From positions 1 to 64,000 of the forward strand of contig JBFMDX010000008.1 of the NCBI GenBank assembly GCA_040753795.1: a DNA stretch of 64,000 bases, read 5' to 3'. This stretch comes from Thermodesulfobacteriota bacterium. GTDB taxonomy: Bacteria > Desulfobacterota > Desulfobacteria > Desulfobacterales > Desulfosudaceae. Of this stretch, positions 18,456-26,978 are shown one piece after another. The notes under the pieces are model-generated. The model made no database searches. It saw only the letters and a list, made by a program, of their open reading frames with translations, and was not told the origin of the DNA. Made by a program: the position numbers and the translations under genes. Numbering within the stretch: position 1 is the first letter of the stretch; each line of letters opens with the position of its first letter.

Positions 18456-19931
18456 TTATTGGATCATCTCGTGCAGGTCTTTTCCGATGGCCAGCAGAAA
18501 CCCCAGGGGAAAAAGCAGCAGAAACGGCAGGGCGCCCCAGGTCTGACGTTCCATGGCCCAAGCCAGGGGGGCAATAGTGTAGACCAGCAGGATCAGGTTG
18601 ACAAGGAGCGGGATCGGTATCACGGGCGATGATTCCCGGACAACGGTTTGTTTCCGGCGTGATTTTTCCACCAGTCCCAGTTTGGGCGTCCGGTTGAAAT
18701 ATCCACCCCTTGCGAAAAGGCCTTCGACAACGGACAATGACAGTGCCGGCGCCAGCCCGATGCTGAAGGCCGGAAGAATCGGCAGCATCAGCAGCAGGCT
18801 TTTCTGCCGGGAAAAAAAGGCAAAGCAGCAATAGTAAGCCAGAAAAGCCCCTCCGGACAGCAGAAACACCGGCACATCCACGGTCAGGATCTGCCAGGGC
18901 CCGATACCCACCCGAAAGACGATCAAAGGGAAAAGCGTCAGGGTGGCGATAAATCCAAACAGCCAGCAGAAATTGGCCAGCAGGTGCACAGCCGCTTCAA
19001 TTTTGACGGAAACAGGCAGCCGGGAGAAAAACAGGACCGGCAGAATCTTCCGGGCGGTCTGAATGGACCCCTTGCTCCAGCGCTGCTGCTGGCCCCGGAA
19101 CCCGGACAGGGTGACCGGCAGCTCCGACGGCACCACCACCGAATCCAGATATACGAACCGCCATCCGGCCATTTGCGCGCGGTAGCTCAAATCCAGGTCC
19201 TCGGTGACCGTGTCGGCCTGCCAGCCGCCCGAGGATTCAATGGCTTCTTTCCGCCAGACGCCGGCAGTGCCGTTAAAATTGAAGAAAAGACCGCGGCGAT
19301 GGCGGACGTTATGCTCGATGTAAAAGTGGGGGGAAAGCAGCAGGGCCTGGATCCGGGTCAGCCAGGAATAGCCGGCGTTGAGAAAGCCCCATCGCGTCTG
19401 CACCAGGCCCACTCCCGGATCGGCAAAACAGGGGATGGTTTTCTCCAGAAAATCCGGTGGCGGGATGAAATCCGCGTCGAACACGGCGATAAATTGTCCC
19501 CGGGCCGACCGCAGGCCGTTGGCCAGGGCGCCGGCTTTATAACCCCGGCGCGACGGCCGGCGGATGACCCGGACGGCATGCCCCCGGTCCCTCCAGAAGG
19601 CGGCCCGTTCGTTCACGATATCTTTTGTCTCATCGGTGGAATCATCCAGCACCTGAATGTCGATCCGCGCGGCCGGCCAGGCGATTCTCGCTACGGCATC
19701 GATCAGCCGGGCGGCCACCCGGCTTTCGTTGTACAGCGGCAGTTGAACGGTCACCCGGGGCGGATGGTTAAGCAGGGCCGAGACGCAGGGATATTCTCCG
19801 GTGGTCTTCGGCCAGCACGCCAGAAGCCAGAGCCGGTGACATCCGAACAATACCAGGCCGGCCATGCAGACAATGTGCAGCGCCACGCCGATATGAATAA
19901 GGATATCCATCATGGACAATGGAATTAACAT
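18456..19931 (-). CDS. family 2 processive glycosyltransferase, membrane-bound (cellulose-synthase-like)
   Basis: About 491 residues. One N-terminal helix precedes a GT-A domain with the D,D,D,QxxRW signature: DDSTDETKD, VFDADFIPP, VTEDLDLSYR and QQQRWSKG. Several hydrophobic helices follow at the C-terminus, as in glucomannan/cellulose synthase-like and ceramide glucosyltransferase-like enzymes that polymerise or add a sugar and pass it across the membrane. Start is uncertain: ATG at 19931 was chosen because the membrane helix follows closely; 19913, 19910 and an upstream 20033 are alternatives and none has a clear Shine-Dalgarno. It is divergent from the Fe-S/VTT gene and convergent with the rhodanese lipoprotein gene. 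Confidence 0.85.
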   Translation of the reverse strand: MLIPLSMMDILIHIGVALHIVCMAGLVLFGCHRLWLLACWPKTTGEYPCVSALLNHPPRVTVQLPLYNESRVAARLIDAVARIAWPAARIDIQVLDDSTDETKDIVNERAAFWRDRGHAVRVIRRPSRRGYKAGALANGLRSARGQFIAVFDADFIPPPDFLEKTIPCFADPGVGLVQTRWGFLNAGYSWLTRIQALLLSPHFYIEHNVRHRRGLFFNFNGTAGVWRKEAIESSGGWQADTVTEDLDLSYRAQMAGWRFVYLDSVVVPSELPVTLSGFRGQQQRWSKGSIQTARKILPVLFFSRLPVSVKIEAAVHLLANFCWLFGFIATLTLFPLIVFRVGIGPWQILTVDVPVFLLSGGAFLAYYCCFAFFSRQKSLLLMLPILPAFSIGLAPALSLSVVEGLFARGGYFNRTPKLGLVEKSRRKQTVVRESSPVIPIPLLVNLILLVYTIAPLAWAMERQTWGALPFLLLFPLGFLLAIGKDLHEMIQ

Positions 19932-20011
19932 GATTGATGAGGACGGTCCAAGGGAATTATGGCCTATCGAAATAATGTATGGATGAAGAAATTCGGATAG
20001 ATAATATCGAT

Positions 20012-20041
20012 TTGACAGGGTGCGGGCCGGCATCTTATCAA
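20012..20041 (+). promoter_or_regulatory. candidate sigma-70 promoter for the Fe-S/VTT gene
   Basis: A perfect TTGACA at 20012-20017 and TATCAA at 20036-20041, 18 bases apart. The predicted transcript would begin about 25 bases before the GTG at 20074. Only the -35 box is at consensus. Confidence 0.4.
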
Positions 20042-20073
20042 TAAATTTTGTTTAATGAAAAAAAGGGGATAAA

Positions 20074-21993
20074 GTGACAAAGCAGACGACGGTCCGCCTG
20101 GAAAACCGCGACCATGATCTTTCTTTGCGGCCGGCACTCCAGGAATGCCTGCGGTATATCGGGAAGGTGTGTATCGACTGTCCCAAGTGCCGGGAAGAAT
20201 GCGCTTTTCTTAAAAAGTACGGTACCCCGCTTGAAATCGCCACCAGCCATGACCCGTCCGATCCCAGATGGCTGATGCTGGCCTATGAATGCAGCCTGTG
20301 CGGTCTCTGCGCCGCCGTCTGCCCGATGGCCCTGCGGCCGGAAGAGATGTTCCTGGAAATGAGGCGGGAGGCGGTGAATCGCGGTATCGCTCCGCTGCCC
20401 GAACACCGGGCTTTATTGTCTTACGAGCGGCGGGGTGTCTCCAGGCGCTTTTCCTGGTACGCCCTTCCCCCGTCCTGTCATACGGTTTTTTTCCCCGGCT
20501 GCGCCCTGCCCGGCACCCGGCCGGACCAGACCATCCGGATTTACGAGCATTTAAAAAAGTCCGATCCCGCCCTGGGCGTGGTGCTGGACTGCTGCTGCTG
20601 CCCCTCCCATGACCTGGGCCGGGCCGACTTCTTCTCGGCCATGTTCGACGAAATGAAGTCGTTTCTGGTCGACCATGGCATCAAACGGGTCATCACCGCC
20701 TGTCCGAACTGTCACCGGATGTTCCGGCTGCATGGCGCACCCCTGGAGGCAATGACGGTTTATGAAACGCTGATTCAAAATGGAGTACCGGAAACCGGCG
20801 CCACCGGCGGTGATTTTTCCGTGTCCATTCATGACCCCTGCGGGGTGAGGCAGGAAAAGGAAGTACATGCGGCGGTGAGAAGGCTGGCCGCTGAAAAAGG
20901 ATTTTCGATCGTAGAAATGGTTCATGCCGGAGAGAAAACCCTCTGTTGCGGCGAGGGAGGCAACGCCGGGGCCGTGGCGCCTGAGTTTGCCGATGCCTGG
21001 GCCGGGCGCCGCCGGAAAGAGGCCGGCGGCCGGGTCCTGCTGACCTATTGCGCCGGATGCGCCCCCCGGCTAACCGGCCGGACTCCGGTCTTTCATATCC
21101 TGGACGCGGTTCTGGAGCCGCGAGCGGTTGTTTCCGGGAAAGTCAAAACATCCCGCTCGCCGATGACCTATATCAACCGTCTCCGCCTTAAACGATATCT
21201 GCAAAAGCAGAACCCGGGAGGGGTCGTTCGGGAACGGACCTGGTCCGCTGATCCGCCGGCAAAGGCTAAAAGCCGGGGGCGGATTGGACTTCTGCTTTTA
21301 CTGGCGGCGCTGATCGGCGTGGGGCATGCCGCCGGGGGTATCCGGGTCCTAGATCCGGAATTCCTGCGTCAGTGGGTCCAGTCCTGGGGCGTTTTCGCTC
21401 CTGTGCTATATATCCTGATTTATACCATAGCGCCGGTTCTGTTTCTGCCCGGTCTTCCCATCACCATCGCCGGCGGCATCATCTTCGGTCCGGTTTGGGG
21501 CGTGGTCTATACCATTATCGGCGCCACCGCCGGCGCCTGCGCGGCTTTTCTGGTCGCCCGTTACGCGGCCGGTGACTGGGTCCGGCGGCGGCTGACCAGC
21601 CCCCGATGGAAAAGGCTGGACGAAGGGGCCTCCCGGCATGGCTGGAAAATCGTCGCCTTTACCCGGCTCATCCCCGTCTTTCCCTTCAATATGCTCAATT
21701 ACGCCTTCGGACTTACCGCCATTCCTTTTGCCCACTATGCCGCCGCATCGTTTATATGCATGCTGCCCGGCTGCATCGCCTTTATAGTTTTTTCAAGCTC
21801 CCTGCCGGACCTGATTCGGGGCAGGATATCGCCGACCTTCGCCCTCGGGCTTGTTCTGATCGGGGCGCTGATGCTGCTGCCCATTCTATATCGATATGCG
21901 CGATCAAAAAATCATCATAAACAGGAAATCAGGCAGGTAGATTCCACAAAAGCTACAAGGAGAAATCAGAAATGTCGATCAAACAACTTATGA
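20074..21993 (+). CDS. fusion of a [4Fe-4S]/CCG heterodisulfide-reductase-like protein and a VTT (TVP38/TMEM64) membrane domain
   Basis: A 639-residue fusion. Residues 33-43 (CIDCPKCREEC) and 73-83 (CSLCGLCAAVC) are two ferredoxin-type [4Fe-4S] motifs. CCG-type cysteines follow at 173-176 (CCCC) and 291-292 (LCCGEGG), as in HdrB, GlpC and LldE, where they bind a non-cubane cluster or act on thiols. From about 403 the protein is hydrophobic, and 450-500 carries the VTT motif LPGLPITIAGG followed by FGPVWG, as in TVP38/TMEM64/DedA-like proteins. GTG start with AAGGGG before it. The last 22 bases overlap the next gene. The fusion puts a redox/thiol domain on a membrane scaffold; the substrate is unknown. 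Confidence 0.88.
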   Translation: MTKQTTVRLENRDHDLSLRPALQECLRYIGKVCIDCPKCREECAFLKKYGTPLEIATSHDPSDPRWLMLAYECSLCGLCAAVCPMALRPEEMFLEMRREAVNRGIAPLPEHRALLSYERRGVSRRFSWYALPPSCHTVFFPGCALPGTRPDQTIRIYEHLKKSDPALGVVLDCCCCPSHDLGRADFFSAMFDEMKSFLVDHGIKRVITACPNCHRMFRLHGAPLEAMTVYETLIQNGVPETGATGGDFSVSIHDPCGVRQEKEVHAAVRRLAAEKGFSIVEMVHAGEKTLCCGEGGNAGAVAPEFADAWAGRRRKEAGGRVLLTYCAGCAPRLTGRTPVFHILDAVLEPRAVVSGKVKTSRSPMTYINRLRLKRYLQKQNPGGVVRERTWSADPPAKAKSRGRIGLLLLLAALIGVGHAAGGIRVLDPEFLRQWVQSWGVFAPVLYILIYTIAPVLFLPGLPITIAGGIIFGPVWGVVYTIIGATAGACAAFLVARYAAGDWVRRRLTSPRWKRLDEGASRHGWKIVAFTRLIPVFPFNMLNYAFGLTAIPFAHYAAASFICMLPGCIAFIVFSSSLPDLIRGRISPTFALGLVLIGALMLLPILYRYARSKNHHKQEIRQVDSTKATRRNQKCRSNNL

Positions 21994-22817
21994 AAACATC
22001 TTTTTTGCAGGCGCTGATTGTATTGTGCGTATCAGGAACGGTTTTCGCCGGGGCCTGGACCCGGGACAAGGGCGGGTTTTATGCCCAGCTCACGGGCAAT
22101 CACTATGCGGCGGATGAATATTTCGATGAAGACGGGGACAAGGAAAACTTTCCTTTTGACGGCGAGTTTACGGACAAAAACGCCGGCTTGTATATGGAAT
22201 ATGGCCTGCGTGACGATCTGACCGTAGTCGGCTCGTGGTCCTACAAATGGCTGGAGTATGAAGATGATGTAATCGTCAACAAGACCGACGGATGGTCGGA
22301 TCTGGAGCTGGGCCTGAAATACCGCCTGCTGACCACGGGACATGGCGGCGTTTTTTCCGCCCAGGCCCTGGTGAAAATTCCCGAGGCCTATGACGAGGAC
22401 GATGCCGTCCCTCTGGGCAACTGCCAGTACGACTATGAAGCCCGGGTCCTTTACGGGCAGTCCCTGTATCCCCACTTCCCCGGTTATGTCAACGCCGAAC
22501 TCGGGTACCGGTTCCGCGCCGAGGATCCGGCCGATGAATTGAAGTATCTGATCGAAGCCGGCGTGGATTTTACCAAAACGCTGTACGGCCGCGTCAAGCT
22601 GGACGGCATCCTCGGCATGGATAACGCGGAGAAAGGGTCCGGCGACAACACCAATCCCAGCGCCACCAATGATTATGACCTGGGCAAGCCGGAGGCGGTG
22701 CTGGGGTGGAAGTTTATGAAAGACTGGGGCCTGGAGCTGGGGTATCGCCCGGAAATCTACGGTAAAAACATCAGCGCCGGAGAAAACGTTTCGCTGGCGC
22801 TGATTTATCAGCGATAG
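21972..22817 (+). CDS. predicted outer-membrane beta-barrel protein, function unknown
   Basis: A 281-residue protein with a signal peptide (cleavage near the VFAGAW segment, about residue 26) and many alternating aromatic/polar strands such as GLYMEYGLRDDLTVVGSW and LELGYRPEIYG, the look of a small beta-barrel. No transmembrane helix beyond the signal. It overlaps the end of the Fe-S/VTT gene by 22 bases, so the two are coupled. It ends tail to tail with, and overlaps by 10 bases, the minus-strand GT87-like gene. No C-terminal Phe typical of many barrels is seen. Role may be a pore or a surface sensor; only location is proposed. Confidence 0.65.
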   Translation: MSIKQLMKTSFLQALIVLCVSGTVFAGAWTRDKGGFYAQLTGNHYAADEYFDEDGDKENFPFDGEFTDKNAGLYMEYGLRDDLTVVGSWSYKWLEYEDDVIVNKTDGWSDLELGLKYRLLTTGHGGVFSAQALVKIPEAYDEDDAVPLGNCQYDYEARVLYGQSLYPHFPGYVNAELGYRFRAEDPADELKYLIEAGVDFTKTLYGRVKLDGILGMDNAEKGSGDNTNPSATNDYDLGKPEAVLGWKFMKDWGLELGYRPEIYGKNISAGENVSLALIYQR

Positions 22818-24214
22818 CCTCTATAGCAGGCCGGCCGGGTGATAAGCCCGGCCGCCAGAGCGCCGGCCGGAGCCGCCATAATCAGAAAAGGGATAAAATC
22901 GCTTTCAATCCACTGTCCGGTCATTGCGTATAAGATGACCACCCGGTAAGAGAGAAAAATCGACCAGGACAGGACAATCCCGGCGGGTCCGGCGGCAAAG
23001 GGGAGGAAGGCGACCAGGTAGAGGCCATACCAGGGATGAAGGGTGGGGTTCAGAAAAAGGAACAAGACGGCGGTGGCGTAAAAGCAATGGAACACATCCC
23101 TGGCATGAGCAGGAGATGTCCGGCGCGCAAGCTGGATGCGCCGGAAATAGATCGCCCCCATGGCGGCCACAAAAGTTCCGGCAATGATCAGCCTGGCCGT
23201 GTTCCCTGATCCCGTCGCCGACCGCAGCCGGCGGAAAACAAACCCGGAAAATTCCCAATTGGCCACGTATACGGACAGGGTGTAAAATGCGTTTTGAACT
23301 TCCGGCCAGAAAAGACCGATCATGACCGCGACGGCGGTCAGAAAGCCAAGTCCGGCATATCTTCTATTGTTTGAAGTCGTCAGCGGCAAGAGGCCCGGCG
23401 CAAAGATCAGGGGCGTCCATTTGGTTAAAACCGCCAGGGCAAAACAAACACCGGCGGTCCATCCGGCCAATCCCGGCCGGGTAAAAACAGTCGCTTGCTT
23501 TCCGGTTTTCACCGGGTCAAACGAAGAAGGCCGTTCGGGAACTGATTCCGCCAGAAGGAAAAAGAGGGCCAGAAACGTCAAGGCAACGGCAGCGGCGTCA
23601 ATGTGTCCGGAGGCGGCAATCTCCATGACCGGCAGGGGATGCCAGGCATAGATGACGGCGTTGTTGCGGGGAAGACGGAGCCGGTCAAGCAGTTTAAGGA
23701 TCAGGGCGCAACCGGCCAGATCGACCAGAACCATTGCCAGTTTCATGCCGCCAACATTCCCCAAGACCGCGCCGAAGGCAAACACGAACTGGGCGGCAGG
23801 CGGGTAAATGGTGGGCAGCTCGGCGTGATTGACGCGGCCGGCCAGAGCCGACAACGCCGGCATTGCGGTTGCCGCGTCGGCCGGAGCCAGGGCATAAGGG
23901 TTGCGGCCATTGACGAGGATCAGGCCGTCAAACAGGTACCGGTAAATGTCGTCCGACAACTCCGGCGCTCGCCACAGGAACAGGCCGCGCAGAACGGCGG
24001 CCATCAGCAGGATAAAACCGTCCGACCATTGGTTTTCAATGGACGGGGCCAGGAATAAAATCAAGGACAGGAGAATGACGATGACGGCGGTAAACCCGAT
24101 CCACTCCGGGACGGCCAGCCTCAAATCCGGCGCGGCCGCAATGGGCAGATATAAAAGGAAGATGGCCAGCGGCGGGACAGTCCGGCGCCATTGGCCGCAT
24201 CCGGTAAAACGCAT
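22808..24214 (-). CDS. GT87/DUF2029-like polytopic membrane protein, probable mannosyltransferase family
   Basis: About 468 residues with ten or more hydrophobic helices. The early loop LWRAPELSDDIYRYLFDGLI carries acidic residues in the position used by GT-C enzymes to hold the metal and polyprenyl-phosphate sugar. Later NPYALAP and HPLPVMEIAASGHIDA segments fit GT87-like proteins. GT-C enzymes transfer a sugar from a lipid-linked donor on the outer face of the membrane. The start at 24214 is directly back to back with the rhodanese start at 24213, sharing the same few bases; an ATG at 24262 would make a longer overlap. Family assignment is by general look and is moderate. Confidence 0.7.
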   Translation of the reverse strand: MRFTGCGQWRRTVPPLAIFLLYLPIAAAPDLRLAVPEWIGFTAVIVILLSLILFLAPSIENQWSDGFILLMAAVLRGLFLWRAPELSDDIYRYLFDGLILVNGRNPYALAPADAATAMPALSALAGRVNHAELPTIYPPAAQFVFAFGAVLGNVGGMKLAMVLVDLAGCALILKLLDRLRLPRNNAVIYAWHPLPVMEIAASGHIDAAAVALTFLALFFLLAESVPERPSSFDPVKTGKQATVFTRPGLAGWTAGVCFALAVLTKWTPLIFAPGLLPLTTSNNRRYAGLGFLTAVAVMIGLFWPEVQNAFYTLSVYVANWEFSGFVFRRLRSATGSGNTARLIIAGTFVAAMGAIYFRRIQLARRTSPAHARDVFHCFYATAVLFLFLNPTLHPWYGLYLVAFLPFAAGPAGIVLSWSIFLSYRVVILYAMTGQWIESDFIPFLIMAAPAGALAAGLITRPACYRGYR

Positions 24215-25034
24215 GGTTTTTTCCGTTTTATGCTTTCTGTTTCTTATTTTATTTGCCGGCATATCGCCGGCCGCGGACATTGCCCTGATGGAAGCGTCCA
24301 CCCTGCGTCAAGTCCCTTCGGCCTGGGCGGTTCTGGACGCCCGGCCTGAAAAAGAGTGGCAAGCCGGCCATCTTCCCGGGGCCCGGTCTTTTTCCTGGGA
24401 GAACTATACCAGAACCGATGACAAAGGGGTACAGTATCGGACCCTGCCGCCGGCGGACCTGGCCGCGGCCCTGGGAAAGATGGGGATAGACGAGAATACG
24501 CCGGTGGCGGTTTACGGCGATGCCGACACCAGTTGGGGCGGGGAGGGATGGGCCTGCTGGGCTCTTGTCTGGCTCGGGCACAAGGGGCCGGTGCGACTGG
24601 TCAATGGCGGCATCCAGGCCTGGCGCGCCAACGGCTTTCCCGTTAAGAAAGGTGACGAGTTGCCCAACGACGTTCCCAAGACCTATCATTTTCAGATTCA
24701 GCCTTCGGTCAATACCAGTGCCGGTGATATCCGTAATAAATTACCGTCGTCGCAACTGGTAGATACCCGCTCAACGCGGGAGTGGATCATGGGCCATATC
24801 CCGTCCGCGACGCATATTCCCTGGGAAAAGTTTTATGCCGGCAAAGACCGTCGACCCGTCAGCGCCGCCGAGGTCAGAGACCTGCTCATAAAGTACGGCG
24901 TTGATCCCGGCCGGCCGGTGGTTTATTATTGCACCGGCGGCATTCGGTCGGGATATGCCTGGCTGGTTCATCACCTGGCCGGTTTACCCGAAGCAACAAA
25001 CTTTGAAGGCGGCACGGAGGAGTGGTACAAATGA
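24213..25034 (+). CDS. exported two-domain rhodanese (thiosulfate/3-mercaptopyruvate sulfurtransferase-like)
   Basis: A 273-residue protein. It begins with a signal peptide (MVFSVLCFLFLILFAGISPA, cleavage about residue 21), then an inactive rhodanese half (residues about 28-135) and an active half with loop CTGGIRSGY and catalytic Cys240. This is the normal length for a double-domain TST, a one-unit relative of the triple-unit lipoprotein 6 kb upstream. Start choice: the reading frame is open far upstream over the antisense gene, but the ATG at 24213 begins a clean signal peptide. It ends about 50 bases before the radical SAM gene, so the two may be cotranscribed. Confidence 0.88.
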   Translation: MVFSVLCFLFLILFAGISPAADIALMEASTLRQVPSAWAVLDARPEKEWQAGHLPGARSFSWENYTRTDDKGVQYRTLPPADLAAALGKMGIDENTPVAVYGDADTSWGGEGWACWALVWLGHKGPVRLVNGGIQAWRANGFPVKKGDELPNDVPKTYHFQIQPSVNTSAGDIRNKLPSSQLVDTRSTREWIMGHIPSATHIPWEKFYAGKDRRPVSAAEVRDLLIKYGVDPGRPVVYYCTGGIRSGYAWLVHHLAGLPEATNFEGGTEEWYK

Positions 25035-25085
25035 TGACATCAACCGGAAAGGACGGCACATATTTGGAAGTAGAAAGGGCAAGAC

Positions 25086-26099
25086 ATGAAGATCGATGAC
25101 CTGGAAAAAAAATCAAGAGACGGGTTGAGCTTCACTAAAGATGAACTGACAGAGATGCTCGCCTGGCCGCCGGGTTCTCCGGAATCCTACCGGATCATGG
25201 CCGAAGCCAAGCGGATATCCAGGGAGCTGTCCGGCAACCGGGCGGAAGTCCACGCCCAATTTGCCTTGAATCTTGCCCCCTGCCCCTGCAATTGTTTGTT
25301 TTGTTCTTTTGCCCAGAGCAATGGCGTGTTTAAAGATGAAACCCGGATCAGCGTGGCAACGGCCGTTGCCTATGCCCGTCAATTCGAAACCGACGGCGCC
25401 AATGCCGTTTACGTCATGACCACGGCCCATTATCCGTTTTCCGAATTCCTGGACATTTCCCGGGAGATCCGGCGGCATCTCAAACCGGAAACCATGATGA
25501 TCGCCAATGTCGGCGACCAGTCCCTGGAGAACGCCCGGAAGTTAAAAGAAGCCGGGTATACCGGGGTTTATCATGCCCGGCGGTTACGGGAAGGAAAAGA
25601 CACGGGGCTGAATCCAACGGCCAGGATTGAAAGCCTGCGAAATTTTAAGGAAGCCGGACTGGTGGTCGGCACTTGCGTGGAGCCGGTGGGACCCGAACAT
25701 TCCAACGAAGAACTGGCCGATATGATACTGTTTACCGCTTCTCTTAACCCGGCCTTCAGCGGCGCCGCCCGGCGGATATCCATTCCGGGCACGAAAATAG
25801 CCGAACGGGGCATGATTACCGAACTGCGCATGGCCCAGATCGTGGCGGTCACCCGCCTGGGCATGCCCCGGACCGTGGCCGGTAACTGCACCCATGAGCC
25901 CTGCACCCTCGGTGGGCTGGCCGGGGCCAATCTGTTCTGGGCGGAGGTCGGCGCCAACCCCCGCGATACCGAGGAAAAAACCGAAGAGGGCCGGGGCGAA
26001 ACCGTGGCCGGCTGCCGGAAGATTTTTGAAGAATGCGATTGGGGCACCAGTCAGGGCCCGTCCCGGTTTTTCAGCGACAAGGTGCCGGGTGGTGCTTGA
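25086..26099 (+). CDS. BioB-like radical SAM protein, function unknown
   Basis: A 337-residue radical SAM enzyme. The SAM cluster motif is CPCNCLFC with Cys66, Cys70 and Cys73 in CxxxCxxC spacing, in a BioB/HydE-like setting with the barrel complete to about residue 280. Cys that bind the sulfur-donating auxiliary cluster of biotin synthase are not conserved in the expected positions except one near Cys197, so it is not biotin synthase. Extra conserved-looking cysteines are in NCTHEPC (268, 273) and at 310 and 317, which could hold a second cluster. AAAGGG precedes the ATG. It is between an exported rhodanese and a TIGR04283-like glycosyltransferase (3-base gap), which suggests a modification of a glycoside; the substrate is unknown. 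Confidence 0.85.
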   Translation: MKIDDLEKKSRDGLSFTKDELTEMLAWPPGSPESYRIMAEAKRISRELSGNRAEVHAQFALNLAPCPCNCLFCSFAQSNGVFKDETRISVATAVAYARQFETDGANAVYVMTTAHYPFSEFLDISREIRRHLKPETMMIANVGDQSLENARKLKEAGYTGVYHARRLREGKDTGLNPTARIESLRNFKEAGLVVGTCVEPVGPEHSNEELADMILFTASLNPAFSGAARRISIPGTKIAERGMITELRMAQIVAVTRLGMPRTVAGNCTHEPCTLGGLAGANLFWAEVGANPRDTEEKTEEGRGETVAGCRKIFEECDWGTSQGPSRFFSDKVPGGA

Positions 26100-26102
26100 T
26101 TC

Positions 26103-26966
26103 ATGAAAGATGCATTTGCCCGCAGGCTGAACAACTGCGTCCGCGATCTTTTCATCTGGGCGCAGACGGCAACCGGATTTGCTTTCCGGCTTCTGGCCCC
26201 GCCAAAAGACCGGTGGACAACCCCCTGTCGTTCCGTGTCCGTCGTCATCCCCGCGCTTAACGAAGAGAAAACCATCGTCGACTGTATCCGGTCGGTGGCC
26301 GGCAACCGCTATGTTATTGAAGTCGTTGTGGTGGACGGTGGATCCAGCGATCAGACCTGTCTGCTGGCGCGTCAGAACGGCGCCCGGGTGCTGGTTCATG
26401 AGCGGCCGGTGGAAAACGGCGGCGGACGGGGCGGGCAGATCAAGCGCGGCATCGAGGCGGCCGGCGGGGACGCGGTGGCAATCCTTCATGCGGATTGCGT
26501 ATTGCCGGGCGAAAACGTGGACCGGATTGTCGCCCTGCTCAATCATCATCCGGACGTTATCGGCGGATCGGTGGGGGGACAGTTTGATTCCCCAAAGCTT
26601 CGGTTCCGGATACTTGCACTGGCCAATGATTTGAGGGCCGCGTTTTTAAAAATCAGCTTCGGCGATCAGGTCCAGTTTTTCCGCCGCCGACCGGTTGTTG
26701 CCCGGGATTTGTTTCCGGGCATTCCCCTGATGGAGGATGTGGAGTTTTCCATCCGGCTTCACCGGCTGGGGCAACGGGTGCATCTGCTCGGCAGCGCCCG
26801 GGTGTCCACCCGGCGATGGAGGAAAATTGGATTCCGGAACGCGCCCTGGGTTATCATAACGGTGGCAAAATACCTGATCCGCCGACTTGTCGCCGAACCG
26901 GACACGGCCGCCTTGTATAAGCATTATTATAAGCCCGGGGAAGGCCGTCTCCCGGGCCGGGTCTGA
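26103..26966 (+). CDS. TIGR04283-like family 2 glycosyltransferase
   Basis: A 287-residue GT-A enzyme: SVVIPALNEEKTIVDCI, VVVDGGSSDQT, the LHADCVLP metal-binding segment in place of DxD, and LMEDVEFSIRLH for the acceptor-side acid. The combination of GRGGQIKRGIEAAGGD and ILHADC resembles TIGR04283, a family NCBI labels for arsenosugar biosynthesis because members often lie near arsS; that label is not proof of function. A 45-residue N-terminal extension precedes the domain. It starts 3 bases after the radical SAM stop and must be coupled to it. No arsM or arsS is present in the window. Confidence 0.83.
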   Translation: MKDAFARRLNNCVRDLFIWAQTATGFAFRLLAPPKDRWTTPCRSVSVVIPALNEEKTIVDCIRSVAGNRYVIEVVVVDGGSSDQTCLLARQNGARVLVHERPVENGGGRGGQIKRGIEAAGGDAVAILHADCVLPGENVDRIVALLNHHPDVIGGSVGGQFDSPKLRFRILALANDLRAAFLKISFGDQVQFFRRRPVVARDLFPGIPLMEDVEFSIRLHRLGQRVHLLGSARVSTRRWRKIGFRNAPWVIITVAKYLIRRLVAEPDTAALYKHYYKPGEGRLPGRV

Positions 26967-26978
26967 CCGAGAGCCTGC

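Noticed and set aside
18440-18456. AGGAGGG/CCCTCCT palindrome as terminator between convergent genes
   Set aside because: GC stem is fine but no T-run follows on either strand and it overlaps the glycosyltransferase stop codon.
26103-26966. Arsenosugar biosynthesis as firm function for the TIGR04283-like glycosyltransferase
   Set aside because: The family name rests on neighbourhood in other genomes; no arsS, arsM or other ars gene is in this window.
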